Shown piece by piece: positions 37,095-46,138 of a DNA stretch of 64,000 nucleotides. Origin of the DNA: Duganella sp. 1224. GTDB taxonomy: Bacteria > Pseudomonadota > Gammaproteobacteria > Burkholderiales > Burkholderiaceae_D. The position numbers and the translations under genes are program-made. Below the pieces are notes generated by a model. The model was not told the DNA's origin and ran no database searches. It saw only the letters and a program-made list of their open reading frames with translations. The stretch spans positions 2,108,001 through 2,172,000 of the forward strand of contig NZ_JACBYS010000001.1 in the NCBI RefSeq assembly GCF_013408245.1, written 5' to 3'. Each line of letters begins with the position of its first letter. Within the stretch, counting starts at the first letter, position 1.

Positions 37095-37600
37095 GCCGCC
37101 AGCCGCTGCGCCACCGCCGGCATGGCCGGCCGCAACGCCTCGATCAGGGTCTTGAGCGAGGCGCCGCAACCGCACACCAGCACATCGCCCGGCTTGCACA
37201 TGCCGAGGCCAAAGCGGATGGCGCGCTGCGCGTCCAGCTTGCAATGCAGGCGGCCACGGGCGTTGGCGCTGCGCACGCCGCAGGTCAGCAGCCGCGCCGT
37301 GTCGCCCAGCGCGCGGCCGCGGTTGTCCGCCTCGTAGATCACCAGGTCATCGAAGCCGGCGCCGCAGATGGCGCCCACCTGCAGCAGGTCCTCGTTGCGG
37401 CGGTCGCCCGGCGCCGACACCACGCCGACCACGTGGCCGGACGCCAGCCCGCGCGCGCGCCGCGCCAGCGCCGCGTAGGCCGGGCCGCTGCGGGCATCAT
37501 CGATAATGACCTTGATGCCGTCGATGTCCAGCAGGCGCAGCCGCAGCGCCATGCAGCGCCCGTGCCGCATGACCGGACCACGCCAGTTGATGATTTTCAT
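37091..37600 (-). CDS. Isolated cyanophycin-synthetase C-terminal (Mur-ligase) domain protein
   Basis: The 169-residue protein matches only the last domain of cyanophycin synthetase. The segment DGIKVIIDDARSGPAYAALA, then VVGVVSAPGDRRNEDLLQVG, then VIYEADNRGRA correspond to the C-terminal Mur-ligase-like lobe (usual GVxGxPGDRRDED). The ATP-grasp and the Mur central ATP-binding P-loop domains are missing. A GGAGG site lies ten bases before the ATG at 37600, so it looks like an expressed gene rather than a random fragment. It may be a remnant or a split/regulatory domain. The coupled isoaspartyl peptidase follows. Confidence 0.75.
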   Translation of the reverse strand: MKIINWRGPVMRHGRCMALRLRLLDIDGIKVIIDDARSGPAYAALARRARGLASGHVVGVVSAPGDRRNEDLLQVGAICGAGFDDLVIYEADNRGRALGDTARLLTCGVRSANARGRLHCKLDAQRAIRFGLGMCKPGDVLVCGCGASLKTLIEALRPAMPAVAQRLAA

Positions 37601-37710
37601 GGGGGAAGGCCTCCACTGTGCACGCAATGGCCCGATTATCGGCAGTTCAGCCGGCCGGCGGCATCGGGACGCATGCTGTGTTTGCGTAAGACAAAGCTTA
37701 CGCGAGGCCA

Positions 37711-39447
37711 TTAATGTTTGACGTCGGGCACGCACGCGGTGATGACCGCGTAGGCCACGCGGGCATCGTCGGCCAGCACGTCGAACGGCAGCGGGCGCGC
37801 CTGCCAGCCGTGGAAATCCGGCGCGTCACGCCGCGCGGCGGTGTCGTCCGGCAGCAGCATGCTCCAGTGGGTGAACACGCGGCGCCGCGCCGGCCCCTGC
37901 ATCACCACCCGCACGCGCGCGTGCAGCGCGTTGTCGCGGATGCGCGCGAACGTCGCCAGCACCGCGTCGCGCTCGCCCTCCAGCATCTGCATGAAGCGCT
38001 CGTTCTCGTACAGCAGGCAGCCGGTGATGCCGGCCTCGCCGTTGTTGACGCGGGTGCGCTGCAGCAGCTTGCCCAGCTGCGTCGGCGACAGCGGCGTCAC
38101 CGCTTCGCTGACGTACAGCAGGAAATACAGGCCGGCGCCGCGCGGCGGCTCCAGCTGCGCGGCCTGGCGCGCCATCGCCGCCACCAGCTCGGCGGCCGGC
38201 ATCGGCCGATAGAAATAATAGCCCTGGATCAGGTCGCAGCCGTAGCTGCACAACTCCAGTTGCTGGGCCGCCGTCTCGACGCCCTCGGCCACCAGCTTGA
38301 GGCCAAGCGCGCGGCCCAGGCCGATCACCGCCTGCACCACCGCCCGGCTCTCGCCGCTGCCGGCGATGTCCGTGATGAAGGAGCGGTCGATCTTCAGCAC
38401 GTCCACCGGCAACCGCGCCAGCTGGCCCAGCGACGAATAGCCGGTGCCGAAATCGTCCATCGCCAGCCGCAGGCCCATGGCGGCGAAGCGCGCCAGCACG
38501 CGCAGCTTGGCGTCGATGTCGGCCATCAGCACGCTCTCGGTGATTTCCACCAGCAGGCGGCGCGGATCGGCGCCGGTGTCGCGCAGGATGGCGGCAAAGC
38601 TGTCGGCCAGTGCCGGATCGTCCAGCTGGCGCACCGACAGGTTGAGCGACACGTACGGCGCCGCCGCGCCCCAGCGCGCGTGCCAGTCGCGCTCGGCCAG
38701 GCAGGCCTGGCGGAACACCCAGGCGCCGATGGCGACGATGGCGCCGCTGGTTTCGGCGATCGGGATGAACTCGGCCGGCGACACCTCGCCCTGGCGCGGG
38801 AACCAGCGCAGCAGCAGCTCGGCGCCGACGATGCGGCCGCTGGCGGCGTCGACGATGGGCTGGAAGCGTGGCGCCAGCTCGTCGCGCGCCAGCGCCAGTT
38901 GCAGGCCGTGCGCCAGGTCCATGCGCTGCAGCGCGCGCTGGTGGACCTGCGGATCGAAGAACTGCCAGCCGTTGCCGCCGGCCGCGCGCGCGGCCTGCAC
39001 GGCGGCAGCGGCGAAACGCAGCAGCGCGTCGCCATCCGCGTCGGCGTCGGCACCGGCGCTGGCCAGGCCGATGCTGGCGGTGACCATGGCGCTGGCGCCG
39101 TCGATGTCCAGCGGCGCCTGCACCGCCAGCTGGATGCGCTCGGCCAGCGCGGCCAGCGCCGCTGGCGCCGTCACCTGCTCGCAGATGATGGCGAATTCGT
39201 CGGCGCCCAGCCGCGCCACCAGTTCGCCGGCGCGCGCCAGGTGCAGCAGGCGGGCGCCGACGGCGCGCAGCAGCGCGTCGCCGCCATCCTGGCCGTGGCA
39301 GTCATTGACCGCCTGAAAACCGTCGAGGTCGACCAGCACCAGCGCCACCTGGGTGCCGCTGCGCGCGGCGCGCTGCAGGGCCGAACGCAGCCCCTCGCGA
39401 AAGGCGGCGCGGTCGGCCAGTCCGGTCAATGCGTCCAACGTGCTCAT
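37711..39447 (-). CDS. GGDEF-EAL-BLUF blue-light-regulated c-di-GMP phosphodiesterase
   Basis: The 578-residue soluble protein has a GGDEF domain (about 1-165) with the degenerate active site GADEF at 81-85, an EAL domain (about 185-430) with ELL at 210-212 in place of EAL and intact metal/catalytic elements LNLSV, EITES, DDFGTGYSSL, KIDRSFI, AEGVET, and a BLUF domain (about 438-535). BLUF key residues are Tyr445, Asn469, Gln487 in FMQMLEG, and Trp528 in HWSM. The likely activity is c-di-GMP hydrolysis gated by blue light through FAD. In described BLUF-EAL proteins BLUF is N-terminal; here it is C-terminal. Confidence 0.85.
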   Translation of the reverse strand: MSTLDALTGLADRAAFREGLRSALQRAARSGTQVALVLVDLDGFQAVNDCHGQDGGDALLRAVGARLLHLARAGELVARLGADEFAIICEQVTAPAALAALAERIQLAVQAPLDIDGASAMVTASIGLASAGADADADGDALLRFAAAAVQAARAAGGNGWQFFDPQVHQRALQRMDLAHGLQLALARDELAPRFQPIVDAASGRIVGAELLLRWFPRQGEVSPAEFIPIAETSGAIVAIGAWVFRQACLAERDWHARWGAAAPYVSLNLSVRQLDDPALADSFAAILRDTGADPRRLLVEITESVLMADIDAKLRVLARFAAMGLRLAMDDFGTGYSSLGQLARLPVDVLKIDRSFITDIAGSGESRAVVQAVIGLGRALGLKLVAEGVETAAQQLELCSYGCDLIQGYYFYRPMPAAELVAAMARQAAQLEPPRGAGLYFLLYVSEAVTPLSPTQLGKLLQRTRVNNGEAGITGCLLYENERFMQMLEGERDAVLATFARIRDNALHARVRVVMQGPARRRVFTHWSMLLPDDTAARRDAPDFHGWQARPLPFDVLADDARVAYAVITACVPDVKH

Positions 39448-39523
39448 TTGGCAAACTCTGTCATGGTCATGTGAACCACAAGTATAAAGGTTGGGCAAAA
39501 ACAATGCTTTTCTGAACACGCGG

Positions 39524-41701
39524 CTAGCCGGCGTCGGTCACACAGCGGAAGCCCAGCGTGGCGGCGCGGTCGCGGCCCGGCGCCATCAGCAGCAGCTTGC
39601 CATGCTGATCGTTCCGGTACGCCGCCGGGAAGTACCAGATCGAGCCCTGCGGACGATAAGAACTGCCGCCGCGCAGGATGGCAAAGCGGGTGTGGGCGTC
39701 GCTGTACTCGTCGGTCCACTGCCAGACGTTGCCCACCAGGTCCTGCACGCCGAACGGGCTGGCGCCCGCCGGGTGGGCGTCGACATCGTCCGGCGGCGCC
39801 ACCAGCCGGCCGCTGGCCTGGCGCGGCACGGCATCGGCGCGCCAGGCGTCGCCCCACGGGTAGACGCGGCCATCGCCGCCGCTGGCGGCGTACTGCCACT
39901 CCCATTCGCGCGGCAGGCGCTTGCCGGCCCAGGCCGCGTAGGCGCGGGCATCCTCCAGGCTGACCCAGGTCACCGGCTTGTTGCCCCAGCCGTCGGGATA
40001 GCTGCCGTGGCGCCAGTGCTTGAGGAAGTTGGCGTCGTCGGCCGGATGGTAGTGCGTGGCGTCGAGGAAGGCCTTGAACTGGGCGTTGGTGACCGGGTAG
40101 CGGTCGATGTAGAAGCGCCGCATGTCCATGCTGCGCTGGTGGAAGCGGCGCGCGCCCTGTTCCCACGGATACTGCACATCGACGCCGACGCTGTTGCCGC
40201 CCTCGATGGCCAGCCCGCGCACGGAAAAGTCGAAGCGGCCGGCCGGAATCTCGACCATGCCCGGCGGCGCGCTGGCGGCCGGCGCGGTGGCAGCAACCGG
40301 CGTCACCGTCTGCGGCAGCGCGGCCCACTCGGCCGACCAGTCGCGCAGCGGCCTGGCGGTCAGCGCGCGCATCGTGTCCAGCGCGCGCTGTTCTGGCGCG
40401 CCTTGCGTCATCAGCACCGCGCCGTAGCCGCGCGCCTCGATCGGGAACGACAGCAGCACGCCGTCGCCGTCGCGCGCGGGCGTCAGCTCGACGCCGTGCC
40501 AGGCGTCAAAGTAGCGCGCGCCGGGCTGGTACGGCACCCGCAGCTGGACGCCGTCGCTGTCGTATTCATTGCGGTTGACGATGGTCCACAGCGTGCCCTC
40601 GGCCAGCGGCCAGCGGCTGGTGTACACGCCGTACTGGCGCGCCGGATAGTGCGGCTCCCATTCCGGGCTGACCAGGAAGCGCGCGTACAGCCGCTCCAGC
40701 GTGGCAACGCGGCGCGTGGCCTCGCCGTCGCGCGGCGTGATGCCGTTCCAGATGCCCCAGATGTTTTCCCAGCTCTCCCAGCCGACGCCGTTGAAGAAGG
40801 CGAATTGCAGGTCGTCGGTCTTGCCGCGGTTCCAGCGGTCCGAAATATTGACCATGTGGCGCGGCTCCAGCCACTTGTAGCGGTCCACGGTCGGCGCGAA
40901 CGGGAAGGTGTATTGGCCCCAGGTCATCAGGTTCCACGCCAGCGCCTCGTCGGACGGCAGGCCTTCCGGCTGGAACACCAGCGGATGGCCGGCCTGGTCA
41001 GCCGCCAGCGTGAAGGCCAGCGGCACGCCGTCCTGGGTGTCGCCATTGATGCCGTCGGCGCCGATCTCCTTCATCAGCGCTGCCAGTTCGTCCGGCCACG
41101 AACGCTCGATCGCGCGCGTGCCCTGGTCCCACAACATCATCGGGAACAGCACGCGTACGCCGCGCCGGTGGAAATCGGCCACCATCTTTTTCACGCCCGG
41201 GATGCCGCCGGGCAGCGCGCGCACCAGGTCGATGGTGTTGCGGTCGTCGAGGCCGATGTTCGGGTAGGTCGGCCACACCAGCACCGCGTCGATGCCGCCG
41301 AAGCGCTGGATCAAATCGTCGAGATAGCGGTCCACCGTGTACTGGCGCGTGGCCGGATCGTAGACATAGCGGTCCTCGACCATCATCTGCGCCTGCATGA
41401 AACTGGATTGCGTCCACGCCGCCGCAGGCCGCGCATAGCGGCTGCCGTCGTAGCCGACGCGGATGCGGCGCTCGTCGCGCCAGCGGCGCAGGTCCTGCAG
41501 CCACTCCTGGTGGTCGGCCCCGGTACACGGCTGCCATGGGCCTTCCCACGGCTGGTTCATGGCGGCGCAGGCCGGCGCCGGAATCGCCAGCTGCGTGTAC
41601 GAGCCGTGCGGCACATAGCGCGTATCCTGCGCGCGCGCCGACGGCGCCAGCGCCGCGGCCAACATCATGGCCAGCAAGACTTTCAAACGAGGCAACTTCA
41701 T
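39524..41701 (-). CDS. Fusion of a glycosidase-like barrel and a formylglycine-generating-enzyme-like domain
   Basis: The 725-residue precursor has a signal peptide (residues about 1-24). Residues about 90-430 resemble a TIM-barrel glycoside-hydrolase domain: IDAVLVWPTYPNIGLDDR, FHRRGVRVLFPMMLWDQGTR, IGADGINGDTQDG. Residues about 455-725 are an FGE/SUMF1-like domain beginning GMVEIPAGRFDF, with YPVTNAQFKAFLDATHYHP, VSLEDARAYAAWAGKRLPRE, VGNVWQWTDEY and LRGGSS. The cysteine pair used by true formylglycine-generating enzymes is missing (SSYRPQGSIWYFPAAYRN), so the FGE part is likely a binding or other fold user. It is divergent from the CocE/NonD hydrolase. Confidence 0.8.
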   Translation of the reverse strand: MKLPRLKVLLAMMLAAALAPSARAQDTRYVPHGSYTQLAIPAPACAAMNQPWEGPWQPCTGADHQEWLQDLRRWRDERRIRVGYDGSRYARPAAAWTQSSFMQAQMMVEDRYVYDPATRQYTVDRYLDDLIQRFGGIDAVLVWPTYPNIGLDDRNTIDLVRALPGGIPGVKKMVADFHRRGVRVLFPMMLWDQGTRAIERSWPDELAALMKEIGADGINGDTQDGVPLAFTLAADQAGHPLVFQPEGLPSDEALAWNLMTWGQYTFPFAPTVDRYKWLEPRHMVNISDRWNRGKTDDLQFAFFNGVGWESWENIWGIWNGITPRDGEATRRVATLERLYARFLVSPEWEPHYPARQYGVYTSRWPLAEGTLWTIVNRNEYDSDGVQLRVPYQPGARYFDAWHGVELTPARDGDGVLLSFPIEARGYGAVLMTQGAPEQRALDTMRALTARPLRDWSAEWAALPQTVTPVAATAPAASAPPGMVEIPAGRFDFSVRGLAIEGGNSVGVDVQYPWEQGARRFHQRSMDMRRFYIDRYPVTNAQFKAFLDATHYHPADDANFLKHWRHGSYPDGWGNKPVTWVSLEDARAYAAWAGKRLPREWEWQYAASGGDGRVYPWGDAWRADAVPRQASGRLVAPPDDVDAHPAGASPFGVQDLVGNVWQWTDEYSDAHTRFAILRGGSSYRPQGSIWYFPAAYRNDQHGKLLLMAPGRDRAATLGFRCVTDAG

Positions 41702-41796
41702 GCGGCGATATCCTTAAAAACCAGCAAATTTTTCCAATCTAACTCATCCAGGCGGATTACACTAGGCAGGTTTGCCATTTTATCCAGAACCATGCC

Positions 41797-43734
41797 ATGA
41801 AAACCCGTCTGACCGCCCTGGCCCTGTCGCTGCTGCTGGGAGGCGTTTGCCAGCACAGCGCGCTGGCCGCCGACGCGCCCAAATACAGCCTGCGCGAGCA
41901 CTACACCAAGTACGAATTCAATATCCCGATGCGCGACGGCGTCAAGCTGTTCACCGTGGTCTACGTGCCCAAGGACGCCAGCAAGACCTATCCGTTCCTG
42001 ATGCAGCGCACGCCGTACAGCGCCGGCGTCCAGTCCGGCGGCGAGCTGCACTATGGCGAGGACTACTACCCCGAGCACATCGGGCCGTCGCAGGAGTTCG
42101 AGGACAGCGGCTACATCTTCGTCAAGCAGGACGTGCGCGGCCGCTACATGTCGGAGGGTAAATGGCAGGAGGCCACGCCGCACGTCAACCCGCACCGCGC
42201 CAAGGGCGAGGGCAACGAGAGCGAGGACATGCACGACACCGTCGACTGGCTGCTGAAGAACGTGGCCAACAACAACGGCAAGGTCGGCATCCTCGGCATC
42301 TCGTATCCGGGTTTCTACACCTCGGCCAGCATCATCGATTCGCACCCGGCCATCAAGGCCGCCTCGCCGCAGGCGCCGGTGACCGACCTGTACATGAACG
42401 ACGACTCCTACCACGGCGGCGCCTTCATGCTGGCGGCCAACTTCGACTTCTACTCGGCCTTCGTCGAGGCCGACAACCCGACGCCGCTGCCGAAGACCTG
42501 GAGCCGCTTCGACTACGGCACCGCCGACGGCTACGAGTTCTTCCTCAAGCACCTGACGCTGTCCAACATCACCGCCACGCTGACGCCCAAGCAGCAGGCG
42601 CTGCTGCTGCCGACCATCCAGCACGACACCTACGACGCGTTCTGGCAGTCGCGCAACATCGCCGCCCACCTGAAGAACATCAAGGCCGCCGTGCTGACCG
42701 TCGGCGGCTGGTACGACGCCGAGGACCTGCAAGGCCCGCTGACCACCTACGCCAGCATCAAGCGCAACAACCCGACCATTTACAGCGGCCTGGTGATGGG
42801 GCCGTGGGTGCACGGCGGCTGGGCGCGCGGCGACGGCAAGCGCCTGGGCTACGTCAACTTCGACAGCAAGACCAGCGAATACTTCCGCAGCAAGATCCAG
42901 TTCCCGTTCTTCGAGCAGCACCTGAAGGGCGTGGCCAACAAGAATACCGCCGAGGTCTACGCGTTTGAGACCGGCAGCAACATCTGGCGCAACTACGCCG
43001 CCTGGCCGCCCAAGCAGGCGCAGGCGCGCACGCTGTACCTGGGCGACCACGGCACGCTGAGCTGGAAGCAGCCGGCCGCCGGCGCCCCGTACGACGAATA
43101 CGTGGCCGACCCGCGCAAGCCGGTGCCGTTCACCGCGTATCCGGCCAACGGCGCGCCGAAGGAGTACATGGTCGGCGACCAGCGCTTCGCGTCCACCCGG
43201 CCGGACGTGCTGACCTATCGCAGCGAGCCGCTGGAGGAAGACGTCACCCTGGCCGGCCCGGTCAAGCCCAGGCTGTTCGTCTCCACCACCGGCACCGACG
43301 CCGACTGGGTGGTCAAGCTGATCGACGTCTACCCGCCCGAGTACCCGGCCAGCGACGACGGCGACGAGCGCCCGCGCGGCGGCGACGTCGGCAAGCCGCA
43401 GGTGACCCTGGCCGGCTTCCAGCAACTGGTGCGCGGCGACCCGCTGCGCGGCAAATTCCGCAACGGTTTCGACAAGCCGCAGCCCTTCACGCCGGGCAAG
43501 GTGGAAAGTGTCAACTACAGCATGAGCGACATCAACCACACCTTCCGCCGCGGCCACCGCATCATGGTGCAGATCCAGAGCTCGTGGTTCCCGCTGGTCG
43601 ACCTGAACCCGCAGACCTTCGTCAGCATCCCGACCGCCAAGCCGGAGGACTTCCAGAAGGCCACCCAGCGCGTCTACCACGCGCCGGCGATGTACTCGGG
43701 GATCGAGGTGCAGGTGCTGCCGGCCAAGCCCTGA
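41797..43734 (+). CDS. CocE/NonD family hydrolase
   Basis: The 645-residue precursor has a signal peptide ending near ALAA. The N-terminal alpha/beta-hydrolase domain carries the nucleophile in GISYPGFY and the oxyanion-type QDVRGRYMSEG, with VGGWYDAEDLQGP and MGPWVHGGW supplying Asp and His. The C-terminal beta-jelly-roll is the X-Pro dipeptidyl-peptidase C-terminal-like domain (SVNYSMSDINHTFRRGHRIM). The family includes cocaine esterase, glutaryl-7-ACA acylases and alpha-amino-acid esterases. The natural substrate is unknown. It is divergent from the fusion protein, with about 95 bp between. Confidence 0.9.
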   Translation: MKTRLTALALSLLLGGVCQHSALAADAPKYSLREHYTKYEFNIPMRDGVKLFTVVYVPKDASKTYPFLMQRTPYSAGVQSGGELHYGEDYYPEHIGPSQEFEDSGYIFVKQDVRGRYMSEGKWQEATPHVNPHRAKGEGNESEDMHDTVDWLLKNVANNNGKVGILGISYPGFYTSASIIDSHPAIKAASPQAPVTDLYMNDDSYHGGAFMLAANFDFYSAFVEADNPTPLPKTWSRFDYGTADGYEFFLKHLTLSNITATLTPKQQALLLPTIQHDTYDAFWQSRNIAAHLKNIKAAVLTVGGWYDAEDLQGPLTTYASIKRNNPTIYSGLVMGPWVHGGWARGDGKRLGYVNFDSKTSEYFRSKIQFPFFEQHLKGVANKNTAEVYAFETGSNIWRNYAAWPPKQAQARTLYLGDHGTLSWKQPAAGAPYDEYVADPRKPVPFTAYPANGAPKEYMVGDQRFASTRPDVLTYRSEPLEEDVTLAGPVKPRLFVSTTGTDADWVVKLIDVYPPEYPASDDGDERPRGGDVGKPQVTLAGFQQLVRGDPLRGKFRNGFDKPQPFTPGKVESVNYSMSDINHTFRRGHRIMVQIQSSWFPLVDLNPQTFVSIPTAKPEDFQKATQRVYHAPAMYSGIEVQVLPAKP

Positions 43735-43747
43735 GGCACCGCCGGGA

Positions 43748-44311
43748 TCAGAAGAAACGCGACAGGCTGCGCGCCAGTTTCTGGTACGCGTCCAGATCCT
43801 CATCGAGGAAACGGCTCAGCGCGGCAACGCGCGGGTCGTCGCGGTCGGTGGCCAGCAGGAATTCCTCCAGCCACCGGACAACGTCATCGAGGTGTTCCCG
43901 GACGTAGCTCAGGTCGTCGCGGATCGCCTCGGTATCGCGCGGCAACTCCTCCCTGCCATCGGGGCCGTCTTCAAACATCGCCTGGAAATACGGACGAAAG
44001 GCCTCCGGGATCTCGTCCAGCGAGCACAGCTTGCGGTTGGCGACCTGACGCTGCACGCGAACATAGGCCACTGTCTCGGCGTCGATTACGCCGCCGTCCG
44101 GCAGATAGCCCAGCTCTTCAAAGAACTGCTCCGCCGAGTCGAGCTCCCCCGTCAACTCGTCGACCAGCGACACCAATTGCTCCAGATGTGCCCAGTCGCG
44201 CGCTGGCGCGCTCAGCAGTTTCTCTGACAACGCCTCGAACTCATTCCGCGCGTCGTAATATGCTTCCAGCTCCCGGTTGGCGGCCTCCAACGCCGCGTCA
44301 GTGATGTCCAT
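43748..44311 (-). CDS. Hypothetical acidic helical protein
   Basis: I do not recognise this 187-residue protein. It is acidic and almost wholly helical, with segments LEAANRELEAYYDARNEFEA, LVSLVDELTGELDSAEQFFE and DDVVRWLEEFLLATDRDD, suggesting a coiled-coil or helical bundle. There is no membrane segment. The start at 44311 follows AAAGGACGGG. An alternative ATG at 44368 would overlap the stop of the upstream small gene by 4 bp. Confidence 0.6.
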   Translation of the reverse strand: MDITDAALEAANRELEAYYDARNEFEALSEKLLSAPARDWAHLEQLVSLVDELTGELDSAEQFFEELGYLPDGGVIDAETVAYVRVQRQVANRKLCSLDEIPEAFRPYFQAMFEDGPDGREELPRDTEAIRDDLSYVREHLDDVVRWLEEFLLATDRDDPRVAALSRFLDEDLDAYQKLARSLSRFF

Positions 44312-44364
44312 TCCCGTCCTTTCGATCGATGGCTCTATCGTAATGCAATTTAGCAATGTCGTCA

Positions 44365-44583
44365 TCATGGCAACACCTCGGCGCACGCCATGCCGCCGGC
44401 GGTGCGGTACAGGCGCCAGGCGCGGCGCTCGTGCAATTGCTGCGCCAGCGCCTCGGCGCCGGCCAGCGACAGGCTGAACCGGGTTTTCAGCAACACGACG
44501 GGACAGGCCAGCAGCGGGCCGGAAAGCTGGCATTGCGTCGCCACGAACGCGGCCGCCAAGTCGGGTAATTGAAGTGTGCTCAT
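44365..44583 (-). CDS. Small hypothetical protein
   Basis: This 72-residue ORF reads MSTLQLPDLAAAFVATQCQL and continues to CAEVLP. No recognisable domain is present, and no clear ribosome site is seen upstream. Its stop overlaps the possible upstream start (44368) of the next gene. It may be real because it is the only plausible coding frame in the interval, but evidence is limited. Confidence 0.4.
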   Translation of the reverse strand: MSTLQLPDLAAAFVATQCQLSGPLLACPVVLLKTRFSLSLAGAEALAQQLHERRAWRLYRTAGGMACAEVLP

Positions 44584-44661
44584 GGCAACCACTATATCGG
44601 GCGCTGCGACAAATGATGTCGCCATCATTGACATCGCGCCGCCACCCCGCACGGCGACACC

Positions 44662-44688
44662 GGGGTCGGACCCGCCGGGTCCGACCCC
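44662..44688. repeat. Palindromic repeat (REP-like) copy 4
   Basis: A perfect 12-bp stem GGGGTCGGACCC with a 3-base loop (GCC) lies upstream of the CorC/HlyC gene. It is the same class of GGGGTC palindrome as the three copies at 11.9, 15.8 and 32.0 kb, with variant inner bases. Confidence 0.7.
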
Positions 44689-44824
44689 ATGCCGCAAGCC
44701 TCGGGGTGCGCGGTGCTGACGCCGCTACCGTCCGACCGATTGGCAGCGCCGCCGGCCCATCGGCTGTCACCCCGCGCGCCGGGGTAGAATGGGCTTTTCA
44801 ACGACGGCTCCCGCCCTCCCCGCC

Positions 44825-46138
44825 ATGGAAATCGCGCTACTCCTGGGTCTGATTCTGCTGAACGGCCTGTTCGCCATGGCCGAAATCGCGTTGATGACCG
44901 CGCGCAAGGCCCGCCTCAGCAAGCTGGCCGACAGCGGCGACCACGGCGCCGCCGCCGCCCTGCAGCTGAATGAAGACCCGACCAAGTTCCTGTCCACCAT
45001 CCAGATCGGCATCACCTCGATCGGCGTGCTCAACGGCATCGTCGGCGAGGCCACGCTGGCGCGGCCGTTCGGCGAATGGATGCTGTCCCACGGCGTGCCC
45101 GAACAATGGGCCGACAACGCCGCCACCGCGCTGATCGTCGTCACCCTGACCTATTTCTCCATCGTCCTCGGCGAACTGGTGCCCAAGCGCCTCGGCCAGC
45201 TCAACCCGGAACCGCTGGCGCGCCTGATCGCCCGGCCGATGCAGCTGCTGGCCGCCCTCGCCCGCCCCTTCGTGCGCCTGCTGTCGGCCTCGACCCAACT
45301 GGTGCTGCGCCTGCTCGGCGTGCGCAACACCGGCCCGCAGGCGATGACCGAGGAGGAGCTGCACCTGATGCTGGAAGAAGGCTCGGACTCCGGCGTCATC
45401 GAGGAGCAGGAGCACCAGATGGTGCGCAATGTGTTCCGCCTGGACGACCGCCAGATCGCCTCGTTCATGGTGCCGCGCCGCGACATCATCTATTTCGACG
45501 TCGACCAGGACCAGGCGGTCAATCTGGCGCGTTTCCACGCCTGCGGCCACACCCGCTTTCCGGTGCTGCGCGGCGGCTGGCGCCAGGTGCTGGGCGTGGC
45601 CAGCGCGCGCCAGATGCTGACCCAGACGCTCAACGGCCAGCCGCCCGACCTCACCGCCCAGCTGGAAGAGCCGGTGTTCGTGCCGGAGTCGCTGACCGGC
45701 ATGGAGCTGCTGGAGCATTTCCGCCAGTCCGGCGCGCAGTTGGCCTTCATCGTCGACGAATACGGCGAGGTGCTGGGCATCGTCACGCCGCAGGATGTGC
45801 TGGAGGCCATCACCGGCGAATTCAGGACGCCGACGCCGGACGAAGCCTGGGCGGTGCAGCGCCACGACGGTTCCTGGCTGCTCGACGGCCTGATCCCGAT
45901 TCCCGAGCTGAAGGACCGCCTCGGCCTGCGCGAGGTGCCGGAGGAGGAGCGCGGCCGCTACAACACGCTGAGCGGCATGGTGATGCTGCTGATCGGCGAC
46001 ATCCCGCGCACCGGTGAACGCTGCCACTGGCAAGGCTGGGACTTCGAGGTGGTCGACCTCGACGGCCTGCGCATCGACAAGGTGCTGGCCACCCGCCGCG
46101 ACCACAGCGCCGACCCGCTGGCGGCGGCTCAGCGCTGA
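44825..46138 (+). CDS. CorC/HlyC family (hemolysin-like) CNNM-CBS membrane protein
   Basis: The 437-residue protein has an N-terminal CNNM membrane domain with four hydrophobic segments (LLLGLILLNGLFAMAEIALM, QIGITSIGVLNGIVGEATLA, LIVVTLTYFSIVLGELVPKR), a CBS-domain pair (about residues 205-330) and a C-terminal CorC_HlyC (transporter-associated) domain with DGSWLLDGLIPIPELKDRLG. Such proteins are associated with magnesium/cobalt or other ion transport. The start MEIALLL at 44825 fits the family; upstream codons do not. The 3' end overlaps the convergent hybrid kinase by 10 bp. Confidence 0.9.
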   Translation: MEIALLLGLILLNGLFAMAEIALMTARKARLSKLADSGDHGAAAALQLNEDPTKFLSTIQIGITSIGVLNGIVGEATLARPFGEWMLSHGVPEQWADNAATALIVVTLTYFSIVLGELVPKRLGQLNPEPLARLIARPMQLLAALARPFVRLLSASTQLVLRLLGVRNTGPQAMTEEELHLMLEEGSDSGVIEEQEHQMVRNVFRLDDRQIASFMVPRRDIIYFDVDQDQAVNLARFHACGHTRFPVLRGGWRQVLGVASARQMLTQTLNGQPPDLTAQLEEPVFVPESLTGMELLEHFRQSGAQLAFIVDEYGEVLGIVTPQDVLEAITGEFRTPTPDEAWAVQRHDGSWLLDGLIPIPELKDRLGLREVPEEERGRYNTLSGMVMLLIGDIPRTGERCHWQGWDFEVVDLDGLRIDKVLATRRDHSADPLAAAQR

